Shown here: positions 40,665 to 50,416 of the stretch, piece by piece
How positions within the stretch are numbered: position 1 is the stretch's first letter
Layout of the letters: the number at the start of each line of letters is the position of its first letter
Assembly: GCA_964496125.1 (NCBI GenBank)
Contig: CAZBXE010000002.1
Location: 1 to 64,000, forward strand
DNA length: 64,000 nt
Origin: CAZBXE01 sp964496125
Lineage (GTDB): Bacteria; Chlamydiota; Chlamydiia; Chlamydiales; CAZBXE01
Direction of reading: 5' to 3'
The notes under the pieces: model-generated
The model's database searches: none
Seen by the model: the letters and a program-made list of their open reading frames with translations, nothing else
Told to the model about the DNA's origin: nothing
Program-made: the position numbers and the translations under genes

Positions 40665-42487
40665 TCCACTGTAACAGATTTGGCGAGATTTCTTGGTTGG
40701 TCTATGTCCTCACCCCTTTCTTTTGCTACATAGTAGGCAAACAACTGAGTTATAATGGTGATGAGAATAGGAGCAAGTTCATCGATTGTCGAGGGAACAA
40801 ACACAACATCATCGGCAATCTTTTCAAGACCCTTCTGCCCCTCTTCTGCACATGCAATGATAGGACCATTTCTTGCCTTGACCTCCAGGAGGTTGCTTAG
40901 CATCTTTTGGTAGGTGGTCTTATTTGCAACCAAAGCAACAGTTAGGCATTCAGGGCTGATGAGAGCAATCGGTCCGTGCTTCATCTCTCCTGCTGGGTAG
41001 GCATTGGCATTGATGTAGGAGATCTCTTTTAATTTAAGCGCTCCCTCAAGAGAGGTGGGAAACATGTAGCGTCTACCGAGGTAGAAACAGTTTTGGAAAT
41101 GCGCATACTTTTTTGCAAGAGATTCAATCTGAGAAGCCTTTTTTAGCACTTCTTCCACTTGATGAGGTAGCTTTTCCATAGCCTTGATAAAGGCAACGCC
41201 TTCTGCCTTATCCATATGGCGCATTCTTGCCATCATGAGGGCAAACAAGGTAAGCACCACTACCTGGCTTGTAAACGCCTTTGTAGACGCCACACCAATC
41301 TCAGGGCCTGCCTTTAAATAGATTGTATAATCCGACTCCCTTGTAATCGCTGAGCCATACACGTTGCAAACAGCAAGCACACGAGCTCCTTTTGCCTTAA
41401 GCTCCTGCACAGCTGCAAGCGTATCGGCCGTTTCCCCCGACTGGCTAATAGCTATGACCAGGGTTCCCCTCGGCACTACAGGGTTCTTGTAGCGATATTC
41501 AGAGGAAATATGCACCTGCGTAGGAATACGTGCCAAATCTTCAAGCATGTCACCTGCAATGAGACCGGCATGCCAAGATGTTCCACAAGCAATCAGCACA
41601 ATCCGCTCCACAGAAAGCAGATTTCCTATATCGGAGGTAAGCTCTTCAAACGTAGCCGTACCAAACTCTTCTATAAAACGCCCCAACAAGGCAGAGCGAA
41701 TAGAATCCGGTTGGTCATAAATCTCTTTTAAGGTGTAGTGGGGAAACTCTCCCTTAGAGATAAGAACCTCTTTCAAATCCATGATTTCAGAATTCTTCTC
41801 TATGCGCCCTAAATCCAGATCGAAAAATTCTTGCTCTCGTGCCTTTATAACACCAATCTCTCCATTTCTTAAAAATAAAACTTCATTTGTGTGCTCAGCA
41901 AATGCCTTTGGATCAGAGGAGACAAACGCTTCTCCCTTGCCAATACCCACAGTCATGGGCGCGTTGTGGGCAAAAACGATGATCTGCTCTGGAAAATCTT
42001 TATGGATCAGGGAAAAGGCGTATGAGCCCTGCAACAAGGGGATTGTAAGTCGTACAGCTTCTAGGATATCGCCCTTATAGTGGTAACCAAGGAGCTTAGC
42101 TACAACCTCCGTATCGGTCTCGGTTGTGCAGTGCACGCCCCTTTCTTCCAAAAATTTACGGAGAGCTTCAAAATTCTCCACAATACCGTTATGCACAAGC
42201 GCAAGCTTTTCATCTGCATCAAAATGAGGATGCGCGTTATTTTCTGTAGGCCTGCCGTGGGTTGCCCATCTTGTGTGGGCAATGGCAACATCAAAATCAC
42301 CCTTAATTTTTGTGATTTCTGGCTCAATCACTGAGATTTTTCCAGGCTTTTTACAAAAAACAATCGTAGAAGGCCTAAGTCCGGCTACACCAGCTGAGTC
42401 GTAACCGCGGTATTCTAGCTTTTTAAGCCCTTTGACTGCCTTCTGGATGGCATGTCCCTTGCCGATGTACCCAAAAATCCCGCACAT
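40661..42487 (-). CDS. glmS: Glutamine-fructose-6-phosphate aminotransferase (isomerizing)
   Basis: 608 residues, normal length. It makes glucosamine-6-phosphate from fructose-6-phosphate and glutamine, the first step toward UDP-GlcNAc for lipid A and peptidoglycan. The N-terminal glutaminase starts MCGIFGYIG with nucleophile C2; the two SIS isomerase domains show IACGTSWHAGL, SGETADTLAA, GVASTKAFTSQ and the C-terminal DQPRNLAKSVTVE. It begins 3 bp after glmM, matching the chlamydial glmM-glmS pair. Confidence 0.97.
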   Translation of the reverse strand: MCGIFGYIGKGHAIQKAVKGLKKLEYRGYDSAGVAGLRPSTIVFCKKPGKISVIEPEITKIKGDFDVAIAHTRWATHGRPTENNAHPHFDADEKLALVHNGIVENFEALRKFLEERGVHCTTETDTEVVAKLLGYHYKGDILEAVRLTIPLLQGSYAFSLIHKDFPEQIIVFAHNAPMTVGIGKGEAFVSSDPKAFAEHTNEVLFLRNGEIGVIKAREQEFFDLDLGRIEKNSEIMDLKEVLISKGEFPHYTLKEIYDQPDSIRSALLGRFIEEFGTATFEELTSDIGNLLSVERIVLIACGTSWHAGLIAGDMLEDLARIPTQVHISSEYRYKNPVVPRGTLVIAISQSGETADTLAAVQELKAKGARVLAVCNVYGSAITRESDYTIYLKAGPEIGVASTKAFTSQVVVLTLFALMMARMRHMDKAEGVAFIKAMEKLPHQVEEVLKKASQIESLAKKYAHFQNCFYLGRRYMFPTSLEGALKLKEISYINANAYPAGEMKHGPIALISPECLTVALVANKTTYQKMLSNLLEVKARNGPIIACAEEGQKGLEKIADDVVFVPSTIDELAPILITIITQLFAYYVAKERGEDIDQPRNLAKSVTVE

Positions 42488-42489
42488 AG

Positions 42490-43875
42490 CTACACTCCGA
42501 TCTCTCTGCGAACTGCCTCCGCAACCACAAGAGAGAGCATCTCTACCTGTTTTTTATTCATCCCCTCCACCATAACACGGCAAAGCATTTCCGTGCCAGA
42601 ATAGCGCACAAGCACACGTCCTTTATCCTTGAGAAGCTCTTCTGCTTTTTTAATCGCTGACTGAACGAGCTCTACAGACTCTAAAGCAGGCTTACTCTTT
42701 ACAACCACGTTCACAATGCACTGCGGAGCCCTTTTAATAAAGGAGGCAAGCTCAGAAAGGGACTGGCCGGTTTCCACCATAATGCGAAGCACCTGCAATG
42801 CGGACACCAAACCATCTCCTGTTGTATTATGCTCGAGGAAAATGATATGACCACTTTGCTCCCCTCCTAGGACGGCGCCTTGTTTCAGCATCTCCTGAAT
42901 CACATACCTATCCCCTACCTTGGATGAGAACACCTGAATGCCAAGCTTTGTGAGCGCTTCAGTCAGTCCAAAATTTGCCATAATAGTCGTAACCACTTTG
43001 CCATCAAGAAGAACGCCCTTTTGATGCATATCTCTTGCACAGATCGCAAGAATGGTATCACCATCGATGATCTGCGCCAACTCATCAACCATAATCACGC
43101 GGTCTCCATCGCCATCTAAGGCAATACCCACATCTGCGTGGTGGTCAATCACCCCTTTTTGCACCATTTCTGGATGCAGCGAGCCGCAGTCTAAGTTGAT
43201 ATTAAGCCCGTTTGGGGTAGTGCCATAAACAAAAACCTGGGCATCAAGTTCTTGCAGCACAAGAGGCGCTACCTTGTAGGCTGCCCCGTTGCTACAGTCA
43301 AGGGCTACTTTTAAATTCCGCAGCGACTTTTGCCTTGGAAAAGTCGCCTTTACATACTCAATATACCTCCCATCAGCATCGTGCACTCTTGTGTTTCGGC
43401 CAATATTCTCATTCAAAGGAAGGCTGTGGAGGTAGTTTTTTTGTTCAATAATTTTTTCAATTTCTTCTTCCACAGAATCGGGCAACTTAAAACCTTCTGA
43501 GGAGAAGAACTTAATCCCGTTATCGTAATAGGGGTTATGGGAGGCGGAAATCATAATCCCCGCATCAGCCCGATATGCCCTTGTGATAAAAGAAATCCCA
43601 GGTGTTGGAAAGGGTCCTACCATCAGCGTATCGATTCCCATGGAGCAGAGGCCAGCGATTAAGGCGTTTTCAAACATGTAGCAAGACAGTCTTGTGTCTT
43701 TTCCCACAACCACGCGGTGCTTGCCATCATGTTTTCGAAAGAGAAGACCAGCAGCGCGTCCTAAGGCAAGAGCAGTTTCTACAGTCATGGGGTAGTGATT
43801 TGCCTTTCCTCTTACACCATCCGTACCAAAAATTTTCTCCTGTTTTCCCCTTTCCCCATGTGCCGTGCTCGTCAT
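42490..43875 (-). CDS. glmM: Phosphoglucosamine mutase
   Basis: 461 residues, full length. Converts glucosamine-6-phosphate to glucosamine-1-phosphate. Visible features: N-terminal KIFGTDGVRG, the phosphoserine loop ISASHNPYYDNGIKFF (serine near 112), magnesium loop ALDGDGDRV, sugar-binding GGEQSGH and the C-terminal phosphate-binding RYSGTEMLCRVMVEG. First gene of a five-fold overlapping minus-strand unit with glmS, so amino-sugar synthesis is made from one transcript. It is divergent from pcnB. Confidence 0.96.
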   Translation of the reverse strand: MTSTAHGERGKQEKIFGTDGVRGKANHYPMTVETALALGRAAGLLFRKHDGKHRVVVGKDTRLSCYMFENALIAGLCSMGIDTLMVGPFPTPGISFITRAYRADAGIMISASHNPYYDNGIKFFSSEGFKLPDSVEEEIEKIIEQKNYLHSLPLNENIGRNTRVHDADGRYIEYVKATFPRQKSLRNLKVALDCSNGAAYKVAPLVLQELDAQVFVYGTTPNGLNINLDCGSLHPEMVQKGVIDHHADVGIALDGDGDRVIMVDELAQIIDGDTILAICARDMHQKGVLLDGKVVTTIMANFGLTEALTKLGIQVFSSKVGDRYVIQEMLKQGAVLGGEQSGHIIFLEHNTTGDGLVSALQVLRIMVETGQSLSELASFIKRAPQCIVNVVVKSKPALESVELVQSAIKKAEELLKDKGRVLVRYSGTEMLCRVMVEGMNKKQVEMLSLVVAEAVRREIGV

Positions 43876-44002
43876 TTTTGCCCCCTTTTTCTAAATATCC
43901 GAAAAGATACCAATTTGAATCTTTTGCAACAACGTGTTGGTGTTATCTTGACGAAAATACTCCTTTTCGTGACGATTAATAGATAAAGTCCTATGACCCA
44001 CT

Positions 44003-45271
44003 TTGGAGCCCACCACCTTGACAAAAGAGAGAATTCATCCCACGAAGGGAGAATCGATTGACGAAAACGCAATCGATTCTGATGCCCTAAACGTAGTAGA
44101 CACCTTACAGAAAGCAGGCTATACAGCCTATATTGTGGGAGGCTGTGTACGAGACCTACTCCTCCACCAGAAACCAAAAGACTTCGACATCTCCACAAAC
44201 GCCATGCCTCACGAAATTAAAAAACTCTTCAAGAGAAGCTGCCTTCTCATTGGGCGCAGGTTTCGTCTTGCCCATCTTCGCTTTGGAAAAAAGGTCATCG
44301 AAGTATCAACCTTTCGATCAGGGGGCAATGAAGGGGAGCTCATCATCCGCGATAACGAGTGGGGAACCGAGAAAGAAGATGTCCTTAGGCGCGACTTTAC
44401 CATCAACGGTCTGCTCTACGATCCCTCCACAAAAGAAATTATTGATTATGTAGGCGGTGTAAACGACATCCGAAAGAAGCTGCTGACCACCATCGGCGAC
44501 CCGATCACTAGGTTTAGGCAAGACCCCGTGCGGATGATCCGCCTGATCAAGTTCCAAGCAAGACTTGGCTTTACTATTGAACCAAAAACCCTTCATGCCC
44601 TCAAAAAATGTGGCGATGAAATCATCAAGAGCGCACCTGCTAGGCTCTTAGAAGAAGTGCTACGTATGCTTGAGTCAGGCTCTTCCTCTCCCTTTTTCCG
44701 CCTGATGGTCGAACATGAACTTCTCGAACACCTCTTTCCCGCCTTTGATCGTTTCCTACGAGATAAGCATGGAGAGGAAATCTTTAAGTATCTGACCGCT
44801 GCCGATGCTCTTACAAAAGAAAGCGAAGCGGGGTATCTAGATAGAGCGTGCCTTGTGGCCTGTCTTTTCTTCCCTATATTAGAACAAGAGCTTGATATTC
44901 AATATATTCAGCATGATACTATACCTCATACGGGCGAGATACAGGACCTAGCTGTTGCCCTAATCGACGGTGTCGAGAGCACCTCCTTTTTTCAGTTCCC
45001 AAAAAAGCTTCGCGCTTCTCTCATCTTTATCTTATCCACCCAGTTTCGACTGATTCCTATGAAAGGACAACAGAAGTTAAGAACGCGCTTTATGGGGCAT
45101 GAGGAGTTTGCCTCTGCGCTTCGTTTCCTTGAGATAAGGGCTCTGGCGGATGAGACTATAAAACCCCACTATGAAGAGTGGCAAAAAGCCTATGAATCGC
45201 AAGCGCCGTCCTCAACCGAAGAGAGGCGCCCACCTTCCCACCGCCGGCGCAGGGGACGCCGCCCGGCCTAG
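44003..45271 (+). CDS. pcnB: Poly(A) polymerase I
   Basis: 422 residues from TTG 44003; TTG 44021 is another option and no ATG fits, so the start is uncertain. Class II nucleotidyltransferase: YIVGGCVRDLLL with KDFDISTNA (metal-binding DxD), then LIGRRFRLAHLRFGKKVIEV, the signature separating PcnB from CCA-adding enzymes, RRDFTINGLLYD and FRQDPVRMIRLIKF. It adds 3' A tails that target RNAs for decay. The C-terminal tail is very Arg-rich (RRPPSHRRRRGRRP), likely RNA-binding. Its end overlaps the convergent protease gene by 4 bp. Confidence 0.9.
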   Translation: MEPTTLTKERIHPTKGESIDENAIDSDALNVVDTLQKAGYTAYIVGGCVRDLLLHQKPKDFDISTNAMPHEIKKLFKRSCLLIGRRFRLAHLRFGKKVIEVSTFRSGGNEGELIIRDNEWGTEKEDVLRRDFTINGLLYDPSTKEIIDYVGGVNDIRKKLLTTIGDPITRFRQDPVRMIRLIKFQARLGFTIEPKTLHALKKCGDEIIKSAPARLLEEVLRMLESGSSSPFFRLMVEHELLEHLFPAFDRFLRDKHGEEIFKYLTAADALTKESEAGYLDRACLVACLFFPILEQELDIQYIQHDTIPHTGEIQDLAVALIDGVESTSFFQFPKKLRASLIFILSTQFRLIPMKGQQKLRTRFMGHEEFASALRFLEIRALADETIKPHYEEWQKAYESQAPSSTEERRPPSHRRRRGRRPA

Positions 45272-48200
45272 TAATAGCCAGGGTTTGTATAGAGAATGGG
45301 CGCAGCCCCACGGTAAATCTTATCAAGGATGGTATACATCTCTTGGTCTTGTACGGATAACATTTTCAAATTTTCTCTCCCCACGACAAGATCTCCCTTG
45401 TATTCCTTAAATCGATTATTGCTATTGGCCTCAAAGTAGAAATTACTCATTTCCGCAAAGTACTCGGCAGGATCAACGGCCGCATAGGCATCTTCAGAGA
45501 ACTTCCATCCCTCCAATTCTTCTCCATATTCCCGCATTTTTTGTTTGTAAAGAACCTGGACTCTTGCCCTTACGTTTTTGGGAACAGTAGTATAATCAAT
45601 CAAATGAGCAAGCTCATGTGAGGAGGTGGTCCCAAGAGCCTCTCCCTCACGGACTGACTCAACCTCCGTCCACCCCCAAAGTCGCTCCTCTCCTATAAAC
45701 ACGTTTTTTGATTCTCTGGAATGGGCATAGAGTCCATATGTGTCGGTTCCCGCGCTGGCGCAGAGGATTTGATGCTTCTGACATTCATCTGTGAAATGTG
45801 TCTCACTTGGTACGATAATCACCTTCCCTTTAGACTCAAGAAGGGTACTACTGAGCTCACTATTATTTTCAATCATTTTTGAAAACACGCGAACAAGTTC
45901 AGCATGAGCCTGAGTTCTTCTGTAGGGAGGTAAATCAGGATTCTGGATCATCATAACGGCTGTAAAAAGAGCTAGCTCTTTGCTGTTTAAGACTTTTGCC
46001 ATCTTCTCCCGAAATTCGGGACTGTCTTTTGCTTGAAGGGCCTCAATGACTTGAGGGTGGCTAAAAATCCTTCGTTCTAACACTTCCACCATGTGCTTTT
46101 CTAACTTCTCCTCCGAAAGCAAGTAAGACCACCTTGAATCGGCATAGCGAACTAAATCGGGCAGAATGGTGTTCATCTGTAGCATGCTTTCATCAAGCTG
46201 GATATCGATTCCCAATTCCTCTAGTTTTTTCCAAGGTGCTTCATCATGAAAGGCAATATCTTTCCATTCACCCGTCCATGCCCACTGCTGCAGCTTATCC
46301 AGAATAAACTGTGTTTTCTCATCTCTTTTCACCCACTCACCAACATAGGCTCCAGTAATCTCTAGGAGTTCTGGTTTTGTAAAACTTTCAACCCAGCCCC
46401 TTACTTGCTCGTAATAGGCTGTCTCAAAAAACACATCGAGATCTCCCTCTAAACTGGCACCCTCTTTTGACTCGTAGAATGAAACAGCTGACAAGAAATG
46501 AGAGATTTGTTTTTGGATGCTTTCTGGATGACTTGAAGAAAATTGGCAAGCGCCCCCCACACTTTGTTCAAAAGCTTTGATTCGCTCCTCTGTAGGTGCA
46601 TGCCTCAGAATAATTGCCATCAGCTGCAAGGCAGGATAGTTGACAAAAAGGCTTTCTTCTACAGCCGTCTCAGCAAGTCTAAAGGCATTTTCGTAATCAG
46701 GTGTCTCTTGGGAAAGAGCTTCTGTAGCCAACGCAAGGCAAGAGAGAGGAAACATTCTTGTCTTTTCACCCCCCCCCATTTGGGCCTCTGCCCATAAAAA
46801 AGAGCGAGACTCAGCAGATATCTGACTTGCATACTGTCCTATACTTGCTGGCATGCCAGATTCCATAAGGCTATTTGCTGCGCTCTCGATCTGCGTCTGC
46901 CCAGTCAATGGTTCTGAAACGTGAACCGGAGAGGAAACGACTTCTCTCTCCACAAGCTGTTCTTGCTGAGGAGCCGCAAATGGTCCTGGTAGCTTGGCGT
47001 TTAAGTAATCAGTTGATACCTGTCTAATGCCTTTGCCATACACAGGCTCTGTGGCGTTTCTTACCTTGTCTAAAATCGCTCGCGTGTCTGGGTAGCGTTT
47101 GGTATAGGCTTCAAACTCTTCTGGGGTCATGTTCCGAAGGGCCATTTGCTTATCTTCTAGTGTAACCTCAATGAATTGCACTTGCCTTTCATGTTGCGCT
47201 TCTAAGGGCTTTCTAAGCGCTTCTTGCCTTGCCTGTGCTTGAATTTTTAAGTCTCTTGATGACTTCGTAGTGACAAACTCCAGATCAGGTGTGATCACTT
47301 TTTGCACAAGCTGCCCTGCTTGAAGAAGCTGAAAGAAGGTTCTCCACCTTCCCTTTTCAGCCTCACTCATCCCTTCCAAGCTTTTCTTCATCGCTAGCGC
47401 TCTTTCTTGTCTCCGCGACTTAGTTTTTTCTTCTTTCTGTGGCTCCGTTTCAGGCAAGACCTCGTAAACAGCTTGCAAATCCGCTTGCTCTGTCGGAATC
47501 CTTCCCATCTTTTGACGAGCGGTCTTAAGCACATCGCGCAAAGTTTTTAGCTCAGAAGCAACCTCCCTCTCCCCCTCCTCTGTATATTTACGAAAGAACC
47601 AACTTGAGACATAAGAAAGCACTCCTTCTCTTGGTAAAGAGGAAAATCTCGGGTCTTCGAGCAGACCCTCCATCTTTTTTATCTCCTTCTCGAGCAGGTT
47701 GTTAAATTCCTTACCCCTCGCCTCAAGATAGCTGATATTTCGTTTGCACCTTTCTATCTCCCTCTTCTCTCCTTTGGCTTCAGCCAGGCTAAGATTCAGT
47801 TTTACATCTGTTATTTCCATCTCCAAACTAGTGATAAACTCAAGACAAAACTCTTCCACAAGAAGTGAGCGTTGATGAAGATCCTGGATGACCTCCCCTA
47901 AAACAAATCCATTAGCTACTGACACCACCTGGGGAATGCTCTCCAAAAAACCTTCTAAAGGCTGACTTGCAAAAGAAATATGCCCCATTTCGAGATCTTC
48001 TCTTTGACCTGTCAGCAAGACACTTGCGGGCTCAAAATCATCTTGAATGCTTTCCAATCTAACAAGTACATCAAACTCTGCTCTCTTTCTCTGCTGCAGC
48101 TTCTTCCCTTCGGAACCAGGTCCCTCGCTCTCAATGGCACGGGCTCTTTCTAAGCATCTTGAAAAGACTCTTACCACTGTTTCTGCGCTCTCTTGCGCAC

Positions 48201-48891
48201 GCGCTATACCGCTTTCTATTTCTGGATTGAGCCCCTCCCTCTCCAAGAGTTTTGTATACCGCTCCTTTAGGTCCTGCATCTTCAAAAGCCCACTTTCATC
48301 AAAATCACAAGAACCTCTTTCTAGACCCCCCATCTGTGATTTAAGCTCTCGCTGTAAAGAAAAAAGCTCTCTTTGCAAAAGAAGAAACTCCTTTCGATCT
48401 TCTAAGTACTGACATGTCGCTTCCAGTTCTCTGCGAAGCTCTGTTAAAAGAGGGCCTTTTTGAGCGACCTTTACCTCTAGCTCGTGAGGAGTAGACAGCT
48501 CTGCTAGCTGACTTGCTTTTTCAAGCATCAGCTTCACAACTTTCAGCTCCTGTTCATTCAGCATCAAATCTTCAACAATGATTCCCTGCTGTTCTGGATC
48601 AGCTATAGCCTCAGGGGAATGCACTTCTTTTGCGTTCTGCGCTAACAAACCTAGATCCTGGTCTAGCTGAACAATGTCTGCTCTGATTTTATCATGGCTA
48701 CTCCCTTCTACTTGCCGTACTGTGTAATCTTTACCTAGCTTGTCAAGAACACCGAGCAGCTTCACCTTATTGACTGTGCGGATCTCTTCAGGGGAAAGGT
48801 TCTCTCCAGCTGCTAACTTCTTTGCTACGGCCTCTGCTTGGAAGAGAAGTCCTTCAGACGAGGGTGTATTCTGTGGGCCAGTTGGTAACAT
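45268..48891 (-). CDS. Giant coiled-coil protein with C-terminal lethal-factor-like HELAH metalloprotease domain
   Basis: 1207 residues, no signal peptide. The first ~500 residues are largely coiled coil (LLLQRELFSLQRELKSQMGG, CKRNISYLEARGKEFNNLLE); residues 500-1000 are helical without a family I know. The last ~150 residues form a gluzincin-type zinc site: TSSHELAHLIDYT at 1089-1101 (HELAH 1092-1096) and DPAEYFAEMSNFYF (E1143, E1147), the arrangement of anthrax lethal factor/Pro-Pro endopeptidase catalytic domains. This suggests a protease effector that cuts a host or bacterial protein; target and secretion are inference. The gene stands alone with its own upstream region. Confidence 0.8.
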   Translation of the reverse strand: MLPTGPQNTPSSEGLLFQAEAVAKKLAAGENLSPEEIRTVNKVKLLGVLDKLGKDYTVRQVEGSSHDKIRADIVQLDQDLGLLAQNAKEVHSPEAIADPEQQGIIVEDLMLNEQELKVVKLMLEKASQLAELSTPHELEVKVAQKGPLLTELRRELEATCQYLEDRKEFLLLQRELFSLQRELKSQMGGLERGSCDFDESGLLKMQDLKERYTKLLEREGLNPEIESGIARAQESAETVVRVFSRCLERARAIESEGPGSEGKKLQQRKRAEFDVLVRLESIQDDFEPASVLLTGQREDLEMGHISFASQPLEGFLESIPQVVSVANGFVLGEVIQDLHQRSLLVEEFCLEFITSLEMEITDVKLNLSLAEAKGEKREIERCKRNISYLEARGKEFNNLLEKEIKKMEGLLEDPRFSSLPREGVLSYVSSWFFRKYTEEGEREVASELKTLRDVLKTARQKMGRIPTEQADLQAVYEVLPETEPQKEEKTKSRRQERALAMKKSLEGMSEAEKGRWRTFFQLLQAGQLVQKVITPDLEFVTTKSSRDLKIQAQARQEALRKPLEAQHERQVQFIEVTLEDKQMALRNMTPEEFEAYTKRYPDTRAILDKVRNATEPVYGKGIRQVSTDYLNAKLPGPFAAPQQEQLVEREVVSSPVHVSEPLTGQTQIESAANSLMESGMPASIGQYASQISAESRSFLWAEAQMGGGEKTRMFPLSCLALATEALSQETPDYENAFRLAETAVEESLFVNYPALQLMAIILRHAPTEERIKAFEQSVGGACQFSSSHPESIQKQISHFLSAVSFYESKEGASLEGDLDVFFETAYYEQVRGWVESFTKPELLEITGAYVGEWVKRDEKTQFILDKLQQWAWTGEWKDIAFHDEAPWKKLEELGIDIQLDESMLQMNTILPDLVRYADSRWSYLLSEEKLEKHMVEVLERRIFSHPQVIEALQAKDSPEFREKMAKVLNSKELALFTAVMMIQNPDLPPYRRTQAHAELVRVFSKMIENNSELSSTLLESKGKVIIVPSETHFTDECQKHQILCASAGTDTYGLYAHSRESKNVFIGEERLWGWTEVESVREGEALGTTSSHELAHLIDYTTVPKNVRARVQVLYKQKMREYGEELEGWKFSEDAYAAVDPAEYFAEMSNFYFEANSNNRFKEYKGDLVVGRENLKMLSVQDQEMYTILDKIYRGAAPILYTNPGYY

Positions 48892-49039
48892 AAAAATGCC
48901 CTCCGTATCGCATTTTACATCAATTTAAATAATTTTTACACTGTCCGATAACACTGAAACTCATAGAGCCCGGTGTTTCATCACAGCTTGCTGAAATCTA
49001 AATTGCGAAATTTGGGGCTTTAAGGCAGAATGTAGTCCT

Positions 49040-49747
49040 ATGCAATATTCTGTTGTAATCCCTCTTAAAGACGAAAAAGAAAGCATCTATCCCCTTCTAC
49101 AAGAGGTTGAAGAAGTCATGAGTTCTTTAGGAAAGCCTTGGGAAGTGATCTGTGTCGATGACGGCTCAAAAGATGGCACGCTAGATGTGCTGCGTTCGCT
49201 GAAAAAAAAGATGCCTCAGCTCAAAATCCTCTCGTTTGCCAAAAATGCTGGGCAGTCAAGCGCTTTTTCTGCGGGATTTCAGGAATCTAGAGGAGAGCTT
49301 GTCATTACCATGGACGGAGATGGGCAAAACGACCCCAAAGACATTCCGAAACTTATTGCAAAAATCGATCAATTTGACCTTGTCTGCGGAAGAAGACAAA
49401 AGAGAAATGACAATCTTGTAAAAAAGCTCACTTCTAAAATTGCCAACTACGTAAGAAGCAGGGTGTGTAAAGATGGCATGGAAGACACGGGGTGCTCCCT
49501 CAAGGTCTACAGAAGGTCATCCCTTATGCAAATCAACCGCTTCAATGGCATGCACCGCTTTCTACCAGCTCTTTTCATCATCGAGGGTTTTAAGGTGACA
49601 CAAGTTCCTGTAAACGACAGAAAAAGACGTTTTGGAAGGACAAAGTATGGCTTTTCTAACAGGTCGCTAAGCACTGTGATCGATATGCTTGGTGTTCTTT
49701 GGATGCGCAGGCGCAGGCTTACCTATCAGATCCAAGAGAAGGTTTGA
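49040..49747 (+). CDS. Family 2 glycosyltransferase (dolichol/undecaprenyl-phosphate sugar transferase type)
   Basis: 235 residues. GT-A fold with VVIPLKDEKESIYPL at the N-terminus, CVDDGSKDGT, the DxD motif TMDGDGQNDPKDI and the acceptor region KVYRRSS and FGRTKYGFSNR. It belongs with enzymes that move a sugar from a nucleotide donor to polyprenyl phosphate. It lacks C-terminal membrane segments. AAGGCAG lies upstream. It is first in an envelope operon and abuts the LAB_N gene, a common pairing for this GT type. Confidence 0.85.
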   Translation: MQYSVVIPLKDEKESIYPLLQEVEEVMSSLGKPWEVICVDDGSKDGTLDVLRSLKKKMPQLKILSFAKNAGQSSAFSAGFQESRGELVITMDGDGQNDPKDIPKLIAKIDQFDLVCGRRQKRNDNLVKKLTSKIANYVRSRVCKDGMEDTGCSLKVYRRSSLMQINRFNGMHRFLPALFIIEGFKVTQVPVNDRKRRFGRTKYGFSNRSLSTVIDMLGVLWMRRRRLTYQIQEKV

Positions 49748-50416
49748 ATGGAAGAGTGGCGCTCTTGTCTCTATCCCCTTGGCTTTATTTCTACCCTATT
49801 TTTCACAAGTCGCTTTCTTATGCAATGGCTTATTAGTGAGCGACAAAAAAAATCGGTGATCCCTCCCCTATTTTGGTCACTTTCTCTTTGGGGGAGTCTC
49901 TCTCTTGTTCTCCATACTCTTATCCAGCTGCAGTATCCCCTATCAATCATCCAAGGGTGCAATTCTGTGTTTGCTTGGCGGAATATGAACTTGCAAAAGC
50001 CCGTGGAGAAACAAGCAACACTGCAAAGAACTCTACTTTTTCTTACCGGGTCGATTTGCCTCATCACGTTTCTCTTCTTTGCGCAGACAGGCTCCTTTGA
50101 CTGGGTTAGGATCCCAAAAACACCCTGGCAACAAGAAGCCGAGTCCGTTTCCGTTTTAACACATACTATAGGATCGCTTGGTATAATCCTATTTGGACTT
50201 CGGTTTTGGCTACAGTGGTGGTCTGCCGAACGTGGCAGAAGAACCGAAGTGCACGCCTCCTTCTGGTGGCTTAGCCTGATCGGTTCAGCGTTAAGCCTCC
50301 ACTATTTTATTGCCATGGGAGATCTAGTAAATATCTTAGGCTATAGCTTTGGGGCAGTCCCCTACATCCGCAATCTCTTCTTAGAAAAGAACAGACACTA
50401 TGAAAAAGGCGCCTAA
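49748..50416 (+). CDS. Membrane protein with two tandem LpxB-N (LAB_N) domains
   Basis: 222 residues with about six membrane segments arranged as two copies of the lipid A biosynthesis N-terminal domain: LGFISTLFFTSRFLMQWLISER (split) with NSVFAWRNMNL, and GSLGIILFGLRFWLQWWSAER with VPYIRNLFL. In Chlamydiaceae this domain is fused to the front of LpxB; here it is a separate gene that overlaps lpxB by 17 bp. Function is unproven, perhaps handling of a lipid-linked sugar together with the upstream GT2. Confidence 0.82.
   Translation: MEEWRSCLYPLGFISTLFFTSRFLMQWLISERQKKSVIPPLFWSLSLWGSLSLVLHTLIQLQYPLSIIQGCNSVFAWRNMNLQKPVEKQATLQRTLLFLTGSICLITFLFFAQTGSFDWVRIPKTPWQQEAESVSVLTHTIGSLGIILFGLRFWLQWWSAERGRRTEVHASFWWLSLIGSALSLHYFIAMGDLVNILGYSFGAVPYIRNLFLEKNRHYEKGA

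Noticed and set aside
48956..48998. tgaaac...gtttca inverted repeat in the gap before the glycosyltransferase
   Set aside because: Six to seven bp with a long loop; too weak to call an operator or terminator.
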